Counted from the first letter of the stretch, positions 16,918 to 26,125 are shown. The stretch: 64,000 nt of DNA from JADKIH01 sp031385005 (GCA_031385005.1 JANNBB010000051.1:62001-126000), one strand, 5' to 3'. The notes: generated by a model not told the origin, from the letters alone. Program-made: numbers and translations.

Positions 16918-19900
16918 TTAATTTATTTTAGAATTTAAATAATTGAGTTGTATAATTACTTGATTGAGCTCCTTTACTGCATCGATATAACTACTTTGAA
17001 TAGCGGTTGCATTATTAATTAGCATTGTCCATTCCAAATAATTGATGTCGCCGTTTGAAAATTGCTGTTTTGCAGCTTTAGTAATGGTGTTTGCATTTTG
17101 CAAAGCAATACTTTCATAATATTTTACTGTTTGTAAATGGGTTTGATAATTTCTCAAAACATTTACATACTCTGCTTTCATTGTTTGTAAACCAATTTGA
17201 TAATTGTTCTCGGCAATCAGTTCCAACTTTTTTGAAGAATATATTTTTCCTTTTTGAGACCCAAAAAACAAAGGAACACCAATACCGAAATGAACTGAAT
17301 TAAAACGATATCCTCTTTCATATAATCCATTATCTGCACCTGTTCCCCGAATACTCTGATTGTTGTACCCAAAACTCAGATCAGGAAACAACTTTGATTT
17401 TTGCAACCTTGTGTTTGCTAATGAAATCTGTATCTGCTGTTGCAAAACCATTAGTTGTGGGTGGTTGCTGATTCCCAATGTGTCGATAATTCCGGTGTAA
17501 ATAATTTTCGGATTTTCTGTTGATGGCGTGTAAGCCGTTTGTGTATTCAATAATAATTGAAATTGAAGTTGCATAATTTCCATATCGCTCCTCAGTTGGT
17601 TTAATTGTATTGCGATTTGCCCCCTTTGTGTTTCTGCAGTGGCTTTCTCTAACACATTTGTTTCGCCTTTTATAAAACGTAAATTTGCCTTTTCTAAAAA
17701 CGAGGCAAAGACACTGTCGCTATTTAGTAAAACTTTCTCCTTTTCACTAAAATAGATCAACAAATAAAACACTTCACAGACTTGTCTCTTTACCTCTGCT
17801 TCTTTTGCTGCAAGATTCAATAGGCCATTTTTGTAAGTCTCGTTTAGAAGTGATTTTTGCTTTCCATACACAGAAGGAAAACTTATTGATTGAGAAACCC
17901 CGAACTTAGTATCGTTATAAAAAGAGTTTATTTGTCCGTATTCTCCTGTAAAGTTTGTTTGTGGAATGTCAAAGGCAGACGATTTTAGCTTCTTCTGAAA
18001 TTCAGCGTTAAGGACTTCATTTTTTACTGTGAGATTATTTTTTAATGCCGTATCAATGGCGCTTTGTAAATTAATAGGCAGCTGTGCATTTGCATTGTTA
18101 AAAGTAAACATTGAGAACACTATAATTATCACAAAAATTGTTGCATTTCCTATTTTTAATTTTTTGCTGCCGATTTTTTCAAATAAAATATAGAGAATAG
18201 GTAACACAAATAAGGTTAAGAATGTTGCCAATAAAAGTCCTCCGATAACAACGGTTGCCAATGGTCGCTGCACTTCGGCTCCTGCCCCGTTGCTTAGTGC
18301 CATTGGTAAAAATCCCAGCGATGCAACAAAAGCTGTCATTAGCACCGGTCGTAAACGGTGTTTAGTTCCTTTTAAAACAATTTGATTGATGTCTGTTTCT
18401 CCTTCGGCTTTTATCCGGTTGAACTCTGCCAGCAAAACAATTCCATTTAATACGGCTACTCCAAATAATGCTATGAAACCAACCCCGGCGCTAATGCTGA
18501 AAGGCATACCTCTAAACGCTAAAAATAATATCCCACCAATGGCAGATAGTGGAATGGCAGAATAAATAAGTAAACCATGTTTAATAGAACCAAAAGCGAA
18601 AAAGAGAAAAAGAAAAATCAAGAGCAATGAAAGTGGAACTGCAATTGACAACCGTTTTTTCGCTGCAATTAAATTTTCAAATGCTCCGCCATAAGTTACG
18701 TAGTAACCCGAAGGTAAACGCAAATCCGTTTTTATTTTTGCTTCTAAATCGCTTACTATGCTTTGCACATCCCTTCCTTTGACATTGAAGCCTACAATAA
18801 TTCTGCGTTTTGCGTCTTCTCTCTGAATTTGACTAATACTCTCTTTTATAGAAACATCTGCAATCTGATACAAAGGAATTTGTGTTCCGCTTGGAGTTGG
18901 GATTAAAAGATTTTGCACGTCTTCAATTTTCTTTCGTTGCTCGCCGGCAAGGCGTACCACTAAATCAAAACGTTTTTCATCTTCGTAAACCAAACCACTG
19001 CTTTGCCCTGCAAAAGCCGTATTCACAACTTTGTTGATATCCTGAATGTTTAAACCATATTGAGCTATCAGGTTTCTTTTATAAGTGATGATGAGCTGTG
19101 GTAAACCATCGATTGGTTCTACATAAATATTCTCTGCTCCCTCAATTTTACTTGCTACACCCCCCAACAATTTAGAATATTTAGAAAGAGTGTCTAAGTT
19201 TTCACCAAAAATTTTACACACCACATCTTGCTTGGCGCCGGTCATCAATTCATTGAAACGCATCGCTACGGGGTATTGAAAACTAAATGTAACACCCGGC
19301 ACATCTTTCAACGCCTCACTCATCTTATCTGAAAGTTCATTCCAGGATTTTGCAGAAGTCCATTCGGATTTATCCTTCAAAATAATCATCATATCCGAAG
19401 CTTCCATTGGCATTGGGTCGGTCGGTATTTCTCCACTACCTGTTTTGCCGACAATTTTTTCTATCTCAGGAAAACGGGCTAATAAAATGTGCGCTGATTT
19501 CATGATTGCTTCTGATGATGTGGTAATATTACTCCCTGTAAGGACTCGCGTTTCAACAGCAAAATCTCCTTCCGGTAATTCAGGAATAAATTCACCTCCC
19601 ATTTTAGAAAATACAAAAACAGAAATAAGTAAAAGAGCAATTGAAATTCCGATTACTGTTTTCGGGATATTTAAAACCTTGTTTAAGTATTTTTGATGAA
19701 CACTAATAAAAAAATCCATCATTCTATCAGAGATGTTTTTTTTGTGAGAAATATTTTTTGAAAGAAATAATGAACTCATCATGGGAATGTATGTGAGGGA
19801 AAGTATGAATGCCCCCAACAAAGCAAAAGCCACGGTTTGGGCCATTGGTTTAAACATTTTGCCCTCAATTCCTTCGAGCGTAAATATTGGCAGGTAAACA

Positions 19901-21282
19901 ACCAAAATTATTATTTGTCCGAATACTGCACTGTTCATCATTCGGCTAGCTGAACGATTTACGGTAGCATCCATTTGTTCTTGATTTAATCGAATTGCGC
20001 CTTCCATTTTTTTTCCTCGAAAAATGCTGTGCATTACAGCTTCCACAATTATCACTGCGCCGTCTACAATCAAACCGAAATCCAGTGCGCCTAAACTCAT
20101 CAGGTTTCCGCTGACACCAAACATATTCATCATAATAACGGCAAACAGCATGGACAAAGGGATTACAGATGCCACCAAAAGGCCGGCTCTGAGGTTTCCT
20201 AAGAAAAGGACCAAAACAAAAATTACTATCAACGCTCCTTCCATTAGGTTTTTGGATACTGTACCGATGGCGCTGTTCACCATTTTTGTTCTATCAAGGA
20301 AGGGCTCCAACTCTACACCTTCGGGCAACGTCTTTTTGATTTGAATAATTTTTTCCTTTACATCCTCAATTACTCTGCTACTGTTGTCACCTTTCAACAT
20401 CATCACAACTGCTCCTGCAACTTCTCCTTCATCATTATAAGTAATTGCTCCGTATCGTGTGGCATTCCCAATTTTTACTTCCGCAACATCACTGATCAAA
20501 AGCGGTATTCCATTTTTTAAATTTTTTACCACAATACTCTTTATGTCGTCAATACTTTGGATCAACCCTTCGGCACGTATATATAAAACCGTTGATGCTT
20601 TTTCAATATATGCTCCGCCAGTGTTTTCATTATTTTTTTCCAAAGCAGAAAACACATCGTTGATGGTAATATCATTCGCTTTGAGTGTTGAAGGATTAAT
20701 GGCAATTTCATATTGCTTTACCCTGCCCCCAAAACTGCTCACGTCAGCAACTCCTTTTACACTTATTAGTTGGCGTTTTACAATCCAATCCTGAATTGTT
20801 CTCAATTCAGTTGCATCGTATTTTGCTTCATAACCATGTTTGGGTTTTAAAACATACTGATAAATTTCTCCCAGCCCTGTTGTAACGGGCGCCAATTCAG
20901 GAGTTCCAACGCCTTTGGGAATTTGATCTTCAGCAATTTTTAATCGTTCCGTTACCTGTTGCCTTGCCCAATAAACGTCTACATTATCATCAAACACAAT
21001 GGTAATTAACGACAAACCGAAACGCGAGAAACTTCGGATTTCATGTAATCCGGGAATGTTGCTGCTGGCTTGTTCAATAGGAAAAGTTATGAGTCGTTCA
21101 ATATCCGGTGCTCCCAGTGATGGTGCAACAGTTATGACTTGAACCTGATTGTCCGTGATGTCGGGCACGGCATCAATTGGCAATTTTGTAAACTGGTAAC
21201 TGCCGTAACCAATGAGTGCTAAAATGAAAAGCCCGACGATGAGCTTATTCTGAATAGAGAACGCAATTATTTTATTGAGCAT
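16918..21282 (-). CDS. CzcA/CusA-type heavy-metal RND pump fused to a TolC-like outer-membrane channel
   Basis: A 1454-residue protein. Residues 1 to about 1040 are a complete HME-family RND pump: 'MLNKIIAFSIQNKLIVGLFIL', 'LPIDAVPDITDNQVQV' and the proton-relay helix 'GALDFGLIVDGAVIIVEA'. A hydrophobic stretch ending 'MFTFNNANAQ' (about 1045-1067) looks like an internal signal peptide with an ANA-Q signal peptidase I site. Residues 1068-1454 are an outer-membrane factor ('LPINLQSAIDTALKNNLTVK', two coiled-coil halves). CzcA and CzcC are thus made as one polyprotein, probably cut at the ANA site so the channel can reach the outer membrane (inference). Such fusions are known in Bacteroidota. 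The operon order is His-rich protein, pump-channel, adaptor. Likely substrates are Cu/Ag or Co/Zn/Cd. Confidence 0.9.
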   Translation of the reverse strand: MLNKIIAFSIQNKLIVGLFILALIGYGSYQFTKLPIDAVPDITDNQVQVITVAPSLGAPDIERLITFPIEQASSNIPGLHEIRSFSRFGLSLITIVFDDNVDVYWARQQVTERLKIAEDQIPKGVGTPELAPVTTGLGEIYQYVLKPKHGYEAKYDATELRTIQDWIVKRQLISVKGVADVSSFGGRVKQYEIAINPSTLKANDITINDVFSALEKNNENTGGAYIEKASTVLYIRAEGLIQSIDDIKSIVVKNLKNGIPLLISDVAEVKIGNATRYGAITYNDEGEVAGAVVMMLKGDNSSRVIEDVKEKIIQIKKTLPEGVELEPFLDRTKMVNSAIGTVSKNLMEGALIVIFVLVLFLGNLRAGLLVASVIPLSMLFAVIMMNMFGVSGNLMSLGALDFGLIVDGAVIIVEAVMHSIFRGKKMEGAIRLNQEQMDATVNRSASRMMNSAVFGQIIILVVYLPIFTLEGIEGKMFKPMAQTVAFALLGAFILSLTYIPMMSSLFLSKNISHKKNISDRMMDFFISVHQKYLNKVLNIPKTVIGISIALLLISVFVFSKMGGEFIPELPEGDFAVETRVLTGSNITTSSEAIMKSAHILLARFPEIEKIVGKTGSGEIPTDPMPMEASDMMIILKDKSEWTSAKSWNELSDKMSEALKDVPGVTFSFQYPVAMRFNELMTGAKQDVVCKIFGENLDTLSKYSKLLGGVASKIEGAENIYVEPIDGLPQLIITYKRNLIAQYGLNIQDINKVVNTAFAGQSSGLVYEDEKRFDLVVRLAGEQRKKIEDVQNLLIPTPSGTQIPLYQIADVSIKESISQIQREDAKRRIIVGFNVKGRDVQSIVSDLEAKIKTDLRLPSGYYVTYGGAFENLIAAKKRLSIAVPLSLLLIFLFLFFAFGSIKHGLLIYSAIPLSAIGGILFLAFRGMPFSISAGVGFIALFGVAVLNGIVLLAEFNRIKAEGETDINQIVLKGTKHRLRPVLMTAFVASLGFLPMALSNGAGAEVQRPLATVVIGGLLLATFLTLFVLPILYILFEKIGSKKLKIGNATIFVIIIVFSMFTFNNANAQLPINLQSAIDTALKNNLTVKNEVLNAEFQKKLKSSAFDIPQTNFTGEYGQINSFYNDTKFGVSQSISFPSVYGKQKSLLNETYKNGLLNLAAKEAEVKRQVCEVFYLLIYFSEKEKVLLNSDSVFASFLEKANLRFIKGETNVLEKATAETQRGQIAIQLNQLRSDMEIMQLQFQLLLNTQTAYTPSTENPKIIYTGIIDTLGISNHPQLMVLQQQIQISLANTRLQKSKLFPDLSFGYNNQSIRGTGADNGLYERGYRFNSVHFGIGVPLFFGSQKGKIYSSKKLELIAENNYQIGLQTMKAEYVNVLRNYQTHLQTVKYYESIALQNANTITKAAKQQFSNGDINYLEWTMLINNATAIQSSYIDAVKELNQVIIQLNYLNSKIN

Positions 21283-21371
21283 GATTTAAGCGATAAAAAA
21301 ATGAATGAGAAATTGCGGCAAGATATCACCGTCATTAATTTTTGTGTCCGGTCAGGGCACTCATAAAATTA

Positions 21372-21758
21372 TTAACTCACTTTTGGTGGTTGCCAGATGT
21401 TGCTGACCACAGCAACCGCATGAAAATCTCCATTATATATAGGAGAAAGCTGATAGTGAAAAGTATTGGGTGGAGAAACTAGAATTGTAAGATGAGTGAC
21501 AAACACGCCTGATGGATGAGTCGTTGCACAATCATTTGTTTTGAAAGGTAAATTGTCGTGGTCGTGATGCCCCGTGTCAGGATGGCTTTGAGTGCCGGAA
21601 TAATGTTCTTTCATAAAGTCGGTGAAGGATTTATCCGGTTCCTGACCTTGATGCTCAAAAAAATGATGAAGCAAAACAGGCAACCTCAATAACTGATGCA
21701 ATTCTGTGTTGGAACCCAGAAAAACAAAGAGGAATGATATTGCGACTAGTTTTTTCAA
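21372..21758 (-). CDS. Exported His-rich protein, first gene of the metal-efflux operon
   Basis: A 128-residue protein with an N-terminal signal-like segment 'KKLVAISFLFVFLGSN'. The only possible start for this is a TTG at 21756-21758; no ATG or GTG precedes it before an in-frame stop. His residues are dense in the middle ('LLHHFFEHQ', 'HSGTQ', 'HPDTGHHDHDN'), with single Cys and further His ('CATTHPSG') after them. It lies 89 bases upstream of the pump gene on the same strand. A periplasmic metal-binding or sensing role for the pump is a reasonable inference. I do not recognise a named family; comparable small His-rich genes commonly precede CzcA genes in Bacteroidota. Confidence 0.6.
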   Translation of the reverse strand: MKKLVAISFLFVFLGSNTELHQLLRLPVLLHHFFEHQGQEPDKSFTDFMKEHYSGTQSHPDTGHHDHDNLPFKTNDCATTHPSGVFVTHLTILVSPPNTFHYQLSPIYNGDFHAVAVVSNIWQPPKVS

Positions 21759-22056
21759 TGGGTCGAATTTAGGATATTAATTGCTTATTTCCATTCGATT
21801 GATGAAAAAAACAAACTATTCTACAGGTTAGTAAACAGGGTATTGAGTTCTTCGCCGGCACACAATAACCATTCAAAACCGTTTAAAGTACATTTTTCAA
21901 AAGTTCGCTAATCGACTTGTTTTAAATTAAAGCAGGTCCGGATTTACTAGATCAGCAATCGCTGAACATCCAGGTAGTCAGCTAATTCGTTGTCGCAGGC
22001 ATCCATGTTAATAATACCGGCTCGATTAATTCTCTGTTTGGGAAGATGCTAAAGGT
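21759..22056. other. Intergenic region with a possible gene remnant
   Basis: It should contain the promoter of the metal-efflux operon (- strand). A - strand open stretch at 21947-22048 (34 codons, including MDACDNELADYLDVQRLLI before a stop) has protein-like composition but no recognised family and directly follows the stop of the T9SS gene at 22057. I see no convincing promoter box, hairpin or RNA here. Confidence 0.3.
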
Positions 22057-23754
22057 TTATTGTTTTACAAGTTTGAGGGTTTGTATTTTACCACCATACC
22101 TAAATTGACAAAAATAAATGCCGCTATTCAATTCCGATAAATCAATTATGATTTTGTTTTGCCCTGCCGGAATATTTTTGGTTAAAATAGATTTTACTAC
22201 TCTTCCTGTCAAATCATAAATCTTTATGGAAACACTTTTTGCGACAGGTAAATTAAATTCCAAAGTTGTTGAAGTAAAAAATGGATTTGGAAAAATGGAA
22301 AATTCCGTTTCTTCAAATTGGTAGAATCCGGTATTGATGCTATTGAATGTGTCCTTGAATTTGGCAACAATTAAATTTGGATCAAGGCAACATGGAACAT
22401 ACATTAAACTGTCCCACGGTGCAGAACTTTGTGCAGTGCCGGTAAAATAAAAGACACTATCGTTCGCCAATGCAAGACCTAAGCCGGCATCATCAGAACC
22501 GCCTCCCATAACCCGTGCATAGGCAATAAGTCCATTGGGGTCGTAGCGAGCAAGAAAACAATGTGCGCTTTGGGTGAAGATTTGTACCTGAATGGAATCG
22601 AAATTTGCATTCAAAACATTACCACCCAAAAAACCTGTTATTATCGAATTGCCCATATCATCTGCAATGATGTCCCACCCTTCATCATTTGCTGTACTAC
22701 CACCATGTTTCAACCACATTGGTGTGCCAAGGTAATTTAGTTTCAATGCAATTATATCGCTGTCAAACTGAGTGAGCCCATTAAAATAATGTGAACCAAA
22801 TTTCACCGTATCGCCACTGGCATGTCCTGTAATGTAACTATTCTCATTTCCATCAATTGCCAGACCATTAATCCAGGTGCTATTGGAACCGCCGCCGGAG
22901 CAGAGCCATTGGCAAGTTAGATTCGTATCGAGTTTTAACTCAAAAATATTAAAAGCCGTAGAGAATGCAGAAAAACCATTGAGTGAGATGCTATCGAAGA
23001 AAGCACCGCCTACATAAATGTTTCCGGAAACCGGTGCTACTTCAACAACTCTTGCTTCCTGATGTAAGGCACTCGTATCATTCAACTGAATGAGGTCTGT
23101 TCGGGTTCCATCCGGAAGGTAGCGAAGTAATATTCCGCCGGCGTATGTTAGCGAAAGCGTATCAAAAAGAGTGGTTCCGTCTACTGTTCCTACAACAACA
23201 ATTCGTCCCTGATTATCAATGTCGATATCATTGAAACCGGCTCCCAGTCCTGCTCCACCGCCATGCCTCATCCATTGGACGTTTCCATTTAAATCATATT
23301 TTACCAAAAAACCATGCCGGCTACTACCGGCAAAAGTATAAGAAATCGTATCGAAGGTGACTGTTGGGTTCGCAAATTGAGTACGAAATGCACCACAAAC
23401 ATATATGGCATTGTCCACAACAGACACTTTTACTGCTGATTCCTGAATATCAACAGCACCAGGACCTCCAAATGTTCGCACCCATTGGACAATACCTGCT
23501 GCATTATACTTTGCAAGGCATCCATCCTGTTGAGCGGGAATCAAAAGTCCGGAAAAATAACTGTCTATAGTAAGATGACCGATCACATAAGCATTTTCAT
23601 TTGCATCAACGTCCACGGCAGTTCCATTCTCGTTTGCATCAAAGGGCGTGGAGCCTGCATCATGAATCCATTGAATTGATTGTGCTTTTATATGTTGAAG
23701 AGTTGATATGGAAAGTAAAATTCCAAATAATAAAGACGTAGTAAATTTTTGCAT
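22057..23754 (-). CDS. Secreted SBBP beta-propeller protein with T9SS type A sorting domain
   Basis: A 565-residue exported protein: signal peptide 'MQKFTTSLLFGILLSISTLQHIKAQ' and then about eight SBBP repeats of the form 'W....GG...D.......D..GN.Y..G' (for example 'GVDVDANENAYVIGHLTID'-type units, 'WMRHGGGAGLGAGFNDIDID', 'GWDIIADDMGNSIITGFLGG'), which fold as a beta-propeller. The last 80 residues are a Por secretion tail, 'FSIFPNPFFTSTTLEFNLP' to 'IQTLKLVKQ'. The mature protein is expected at the cell surface or in the medium. Partner and ligand unknown. It is a single-gene unit. A larger relative with the same repeats lies at 37265. Confidence 0.85.
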   Translation of the reverse strand: MQKFTTSLLFGILLSISTLQHIKAQSIQWIHDAGSTPFDANENGTAVDVDANENAYVIGHLTIDSYFSGLLIPAQQDGCLAKYNAAGIVQWVRTFGGPGAVDIQESAVKVSVVDNAIYVCGAFRTQFANPTVTFDTISYTFAGSSRHGFLVKYDLNGNVQWMRHGGGAGLGAGFNDIDIDNQGRIVVVGTVDGTTLFDTLSLTYAGGILLRYLPDGTRTDLIQLNDTSALHQEARVVEVAPVSGNIYVGGAFFDSISLNGFSAFSTAFNIFELKLDTNLTCQWLCSGGGSNSTWINGLAIDGNENSYITGHASGDTVKFGSHYFNGLTQFDSDIIALKLNYLGTPMWLKHGGSTANDEGWDIIADDMGNSIITGFLGGNVLNANFDSIQVQIFTQSAHCFLARYDPNGLIAYARVMGGGSDDAGLGLALANDSVFYFTGTAQSSAPWDSLMYVPCCLDPNLIVAKFKDTFNSINTGFYQFEETEFSIFPNPFFTSTTLEFNLPVAKSVSIKIYDLTGRVVKSILTKNIPAGQNKIIIDLSELNSGIYFCQFRYGGKIQTLKLVKQ

Positions 23755-24072
23755 GAGTTTTTAATTTAAATGGAGATTGAATAATGGCAAAAGACCCTAT
23801 TTACATTTTCCGAGATTATTTTGTAAAAATGACTCCAATAAGTAAGGAATTGAAAAGAAAGGTACTGAATAAGGGAAAATGATGCTTGAAAACGATTAGA
23901 AGCATTATGAATAAATGAATTAAAACGTGCCGGAGCCAAAATGTTTTGTAAAAGAAAGAGCAGTATTTATACTTCTACTCATACCGTATAGCCAATATTA
24001 GTCGAAAAATAGCCGTGCTACCCTATTGTCACTTAACATTAGAAATGTTAATCAAACTTCGTTCGACAATAA
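23755..24072. other. Intergenic region holding a short Crp-like fragment
   Basis: Apart from the + strand fragment at 23784-23882 (separate entry) this 318-base stretch has no gene-like signal. The part after the fragment is broken by stops in all frames. The promoter of the - strand T9SS gene starting at 23754 must lie near its left end, but no perfect TAnnTTTG box is visible. Confidence 0.3.
23784..23882 (+). pseudogene. Short ORF resembling the N-terminus of a Crp/Fnr-family regulator (possible remnant)
   Basis: An ATG-started frame of 32 codons encodes MAKDPIYIFRDYFVKMTPIS followed by KELKRKVLNKGK and TGA. The pattern 'P.Y.F...F..MTPIS.EL...VL' resembles the start of Crp/Fnr-type cyclic-nucleotide-binding regulators of Bacteroidota. 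No continuation into the beta-roll domain can be followed in any frame, so if real this is a decayed remnant. It lies on the strand opposite to both neighbours. The identification rests on one short motif and is weak. Confidence 0.3.
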
Positions 24073-24705
24073 CTATGGAAAAACCAGATGCTTTCTTTTT
24101 TCCATTTCCTCTGCAATGACTTGCCCGCTTTCGCCTTGTTGCTTTAGATGCTTTATAATACTGTCATAGCTTTCAGCATCTCTGTCCTGACTTAATTTAA
24201 AAACAGTATCCAATTCCTTCACTTCTATTTCAAATGCTACAATTGCTTTCATCATCCGTTGAGTGTAATCAGCCGGCATATTATCATAAATCGTTGTTGA
24301 TTGATGATTATAATTTTCAAAATGAAGAGATGTCATGCGAAGCGTATCGATCAAAGAAGCATCATCCAATATCCGAATGACACCTTTAACATGCACACTC
24401 ATGTAGTTCCATGTTGAAGCTAAATGAGGATTGCTATACCATGTAGCGCTTACATAAGTATGATGTCCGGTAAAAACTACAAGTACATTGGGATTATGCA
24501 TAAATGCTTTATGATGGTCTGTATTTTTCATAATATGTCCACGCAGAATTTTTCTGCCATCCCTTTCTTCGATAAAAACAGGTACTTGTGTTGCGACTGG
24601 CTTGTTTTCATTATCTGATCCGGATAAAAATGCAAAAGGATATTTGGCTATAAACTCATTTATTACCGTTTCATTTCTTTCCTTATGATAAGGGAGGTTG
24701 TACAT
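24073..24705 (-). CDS. FMN-binding negative transcriptional regulator, PaiB-like
   Basis: A 210-residue protein of the split-barrel flavin-binding fold. It starts 'MYNLPYHKERNETVINEFIA', has 'KYPFAFLSGSDNENKPVATQ', 'RGHIMKNTDHHKAF', 'VVFTGHHTYVSATWY' and 'ASTWNYMSVHVKGVIRI', all characteristic of PaiB. In Bacillus PaiB represses sporulation and protease genes together with PaiA; in Bacteroidota its targets are unknown. Length (about 205-210) is normal. It is the 3'-most gene of a - strand run of small soluble proteins. A 12-bp palindrome lies 25 bases upstream of its start and could be its own operator. Confidence 0.85.
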   Translation of the reverse strand: MYNLPYHKERNETVINEFIAKYPFAFLSGSDNENKPVATQVPVFIEERDGRKILRGHIMKNTDHHKAFMHNPNVLVVFTGHHTYVSATWYSNPHLASTWNYMSVHVKGVIRILDDASLIDTLRMTSLHFENYNHQSTTIYDNMPADYTQRMMKAIVAFEIEVKELDTVFKLSQDRDAESYDSIIKHLKQQGESGQVIAEEMEKRKHLVFP

Positions 24706-24729
24706 GATAATTTATTTATTTATTGAAGC

Positions 24730-24741
24730 AATTGTACAATT
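24730..24741. promoter_or_regulatory. Perfect 12-bp palindrome upstream of the PaiB-like gene
   Basis: AATTGTACAATT is a perfect palindrome 25 bases before the start codon at 24705. Position and symmetry fit an operator for a dimeric regulator, possibly autoregulation by the PaiB-like protein. No further copies were noticed. Confidence 0.3.
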
Positions 24742-24824
24742 AAAAGACCTTTGAACCATTTCTGACTATATAAGTGTGGGCCATTAAAATCACGAAAAGT
24801 ACGCTATAGTCAAAGTTAAATAAG

Positions 24825-24947
24825 TTATTTTAATTTTTCATTATCATATCCGGTCAACCACTCAATTACTTGATACAATTCCGATTTTGTTCTGCCTTTT
24901 ATCTCGACTTTTGCAATACGTTCATTGTGTTCGTATGTAGTTTTCAT
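24825..24947 (-). pseudogene. Shortened DUF2200 gene (internal in-frame deletion and truncated C-terminus)
   Basis: An ATG-started 40-codon frame encodes MKTTYEHNERIAKVEIKGRT followed by KSELYQVIEWLTGYDNEKLK. Full-length DUF2200 proteins (about 110-120 residues) read as '..EH.ERIA-MTFASVYP-xxx-KVEKKGRTKEEL.QVIEWLTG.D...L', as I remember the family. Here 'ERIA' runs directly into 'KVEIKGRTK', so about 13-15 residues including the MTFASVYP motif are missing in frame, and the protein stops after the first third. The reading frame is otherwise intact and starts 1 base after the stop of the DUF1801 gene, in the same transcription unit. It may be a decayed gene or a still-translated micro-protein. 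Confidence 0.6.
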
Positions 24948-24948
24948 C

Positions 24949-25341
24949 CTATTTCAATTTTTCCAATCGCCCTTTTCGTTTCACTATATTTTTGTAGTCC
25001 CACTGAATTTCAATCGATTTTTGAAGCCATCGTTTAAGCTCTTTGATTTTAATTTCAGAATAACTATTATAAAAAATGGAAGCATCTTTAAATTTTTTTC
25101 CTTTTACGTTCAAATTTTCTTCCTCAAAGTCTGCTCCACTCCAAAACATTAGTCTGATTCCTTTTTTTTGTTTACTATAACCTACAATTGGGTTTCCGTC
25201 GATAAACCAAACCGGATGAGCATGCCAAATTTTATTTTCCGCGCTGCTTAATTCAGAATCAATTTTTGTTGCCAGTCGATCGCAAATTTCTTTATCAGTT
25301 AATTGTTGTTGCCTATTATAATCTTTAATTGCTTTGTTCAT
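24949..25341 (-). CDS. DUF1801 domain protein
   Basis: A 130-residue soluble protein. 'DKEICDRLATKIDSELSSAE' leads into 'KIWHAHPVWFIDGNPIVGYS', 'KKGIRLMFWSGADFEE' and 'NSYSEIKIKELKRWLQKSIE', the order of the DUF1801 fold (YdhG/frataxin-like 'iron chaperone' superfamily): helix, a W.....P.....G strand pair and a closing helix. Function is not established for the family. It is followed after 1 base by the shortened DUF2200 gene. Confidence 0.75.
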   Translation of the reverse strand: MNKAIKDYNRQQQLTDKEICDRLATKIDSELSSAENKIWHAHPVWFIDGNPIVGYSKQKKGIRLMFWSGADFEEENLNVKGKKFKDASIFYNSYSEIKIKELKRWLQKSIEIQWDYKNIVKRKGRLEKLK

Positions 25342-25626
25342 AGTTGTCGATTGTAAATTTTTTGAATTTCTAATATATCATTCAGGTATTAGAAATAAGT
25401 ATTAGCTTTTCCTAAGTGCCAATTCTCAAAACTGCTACATAATAGAAAGAAAGAAAACTACATATAAACTTCCCGAAAACTAATGCCATATTTACTTTAT
25501 CTTAAAATCAAGAATACACTGTTTTGTATACTTCCAGTATTGTTGAAATTAGAACGTTTAATATTTCGGCTTTTGCAAGAAGGTTTACAATGTCTCATTT
25601 TACTTATTTTTCCATAACTCCCCATT

Positions 25627-26052
25627 TCAATCTTGCGTTTCAAACCCATACCTTATTGCTGCTTCAAGTATATGAATGTTTATTTCCTTTAGAGTTTTAA
25701 ACTTAATACAATACCCGGTTACACTTGCCTTGCCCAGTTCTTTGCCATACGTTTTGGCTAAGTACGTCTTCTCTTTAATGCCCATAACATACACAGAGAT
25801 TCCGGTTGTGTTTGCACTCAAACCAATTCGATAAAACTCTCTGGTTTTTCCATCTGCATATTTTATGGTGTAGGATCCATATCCAATATTCGGATTAGAA
25901 ACAGTTTTATTTTCACTGTTCTTGCCATCTAAAAACCATAATTTACCGGCAGGTAATATTTGCAAAATGAGCTTGTGCAACTCTTGCATATCACTACGTT
26001 TTGGTTCAGGCTGGCCGGAAATATACTTTTTGATTTGATCTTGCACTTTCAT
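25627..26052 (-). CDS. DUF1801 domain protein
   Basis: A 141-residue soluble protein of the same superfamily as the gene at 24949 but of a different branch: 'VQDQIKKYISGQPEPKRSDM' then 'LHKLILQILPAGKLWFLDGK', 'NPNIGYGSYTIKYADGKTRE', 'GISVYVMGIKE' and 'GKASVTGYCIKFKTLKEINI'. The Q-P-E-P-K-R...M...H motif of the first helix and the final 'TGYCIKFK' strand are typical DUF1801. The two are separated by 285 bases in which nothing was recognised. Function unknown. Confidence 0.8.
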   Translation of the reverse strand: MKVQDQIKKYISGQPEPKRSDMQELHKLILQILPAGKLWFLDGKNSENKTVSNPNIGYGSYTIKYADGKTREFYRIGLSANTTGISVYVMGIKEKTYLAKTYGKELGKASVTGYCIKFKTLKEINIHILEAAIRYGFETQD

Positions 26053-26125
26053 ATAAAATAACGACTTGCTTAATTAACCTATTAATTCTCGCCAAATTTT
26101 TACTTTAAGAATTGTATTTTACCTT

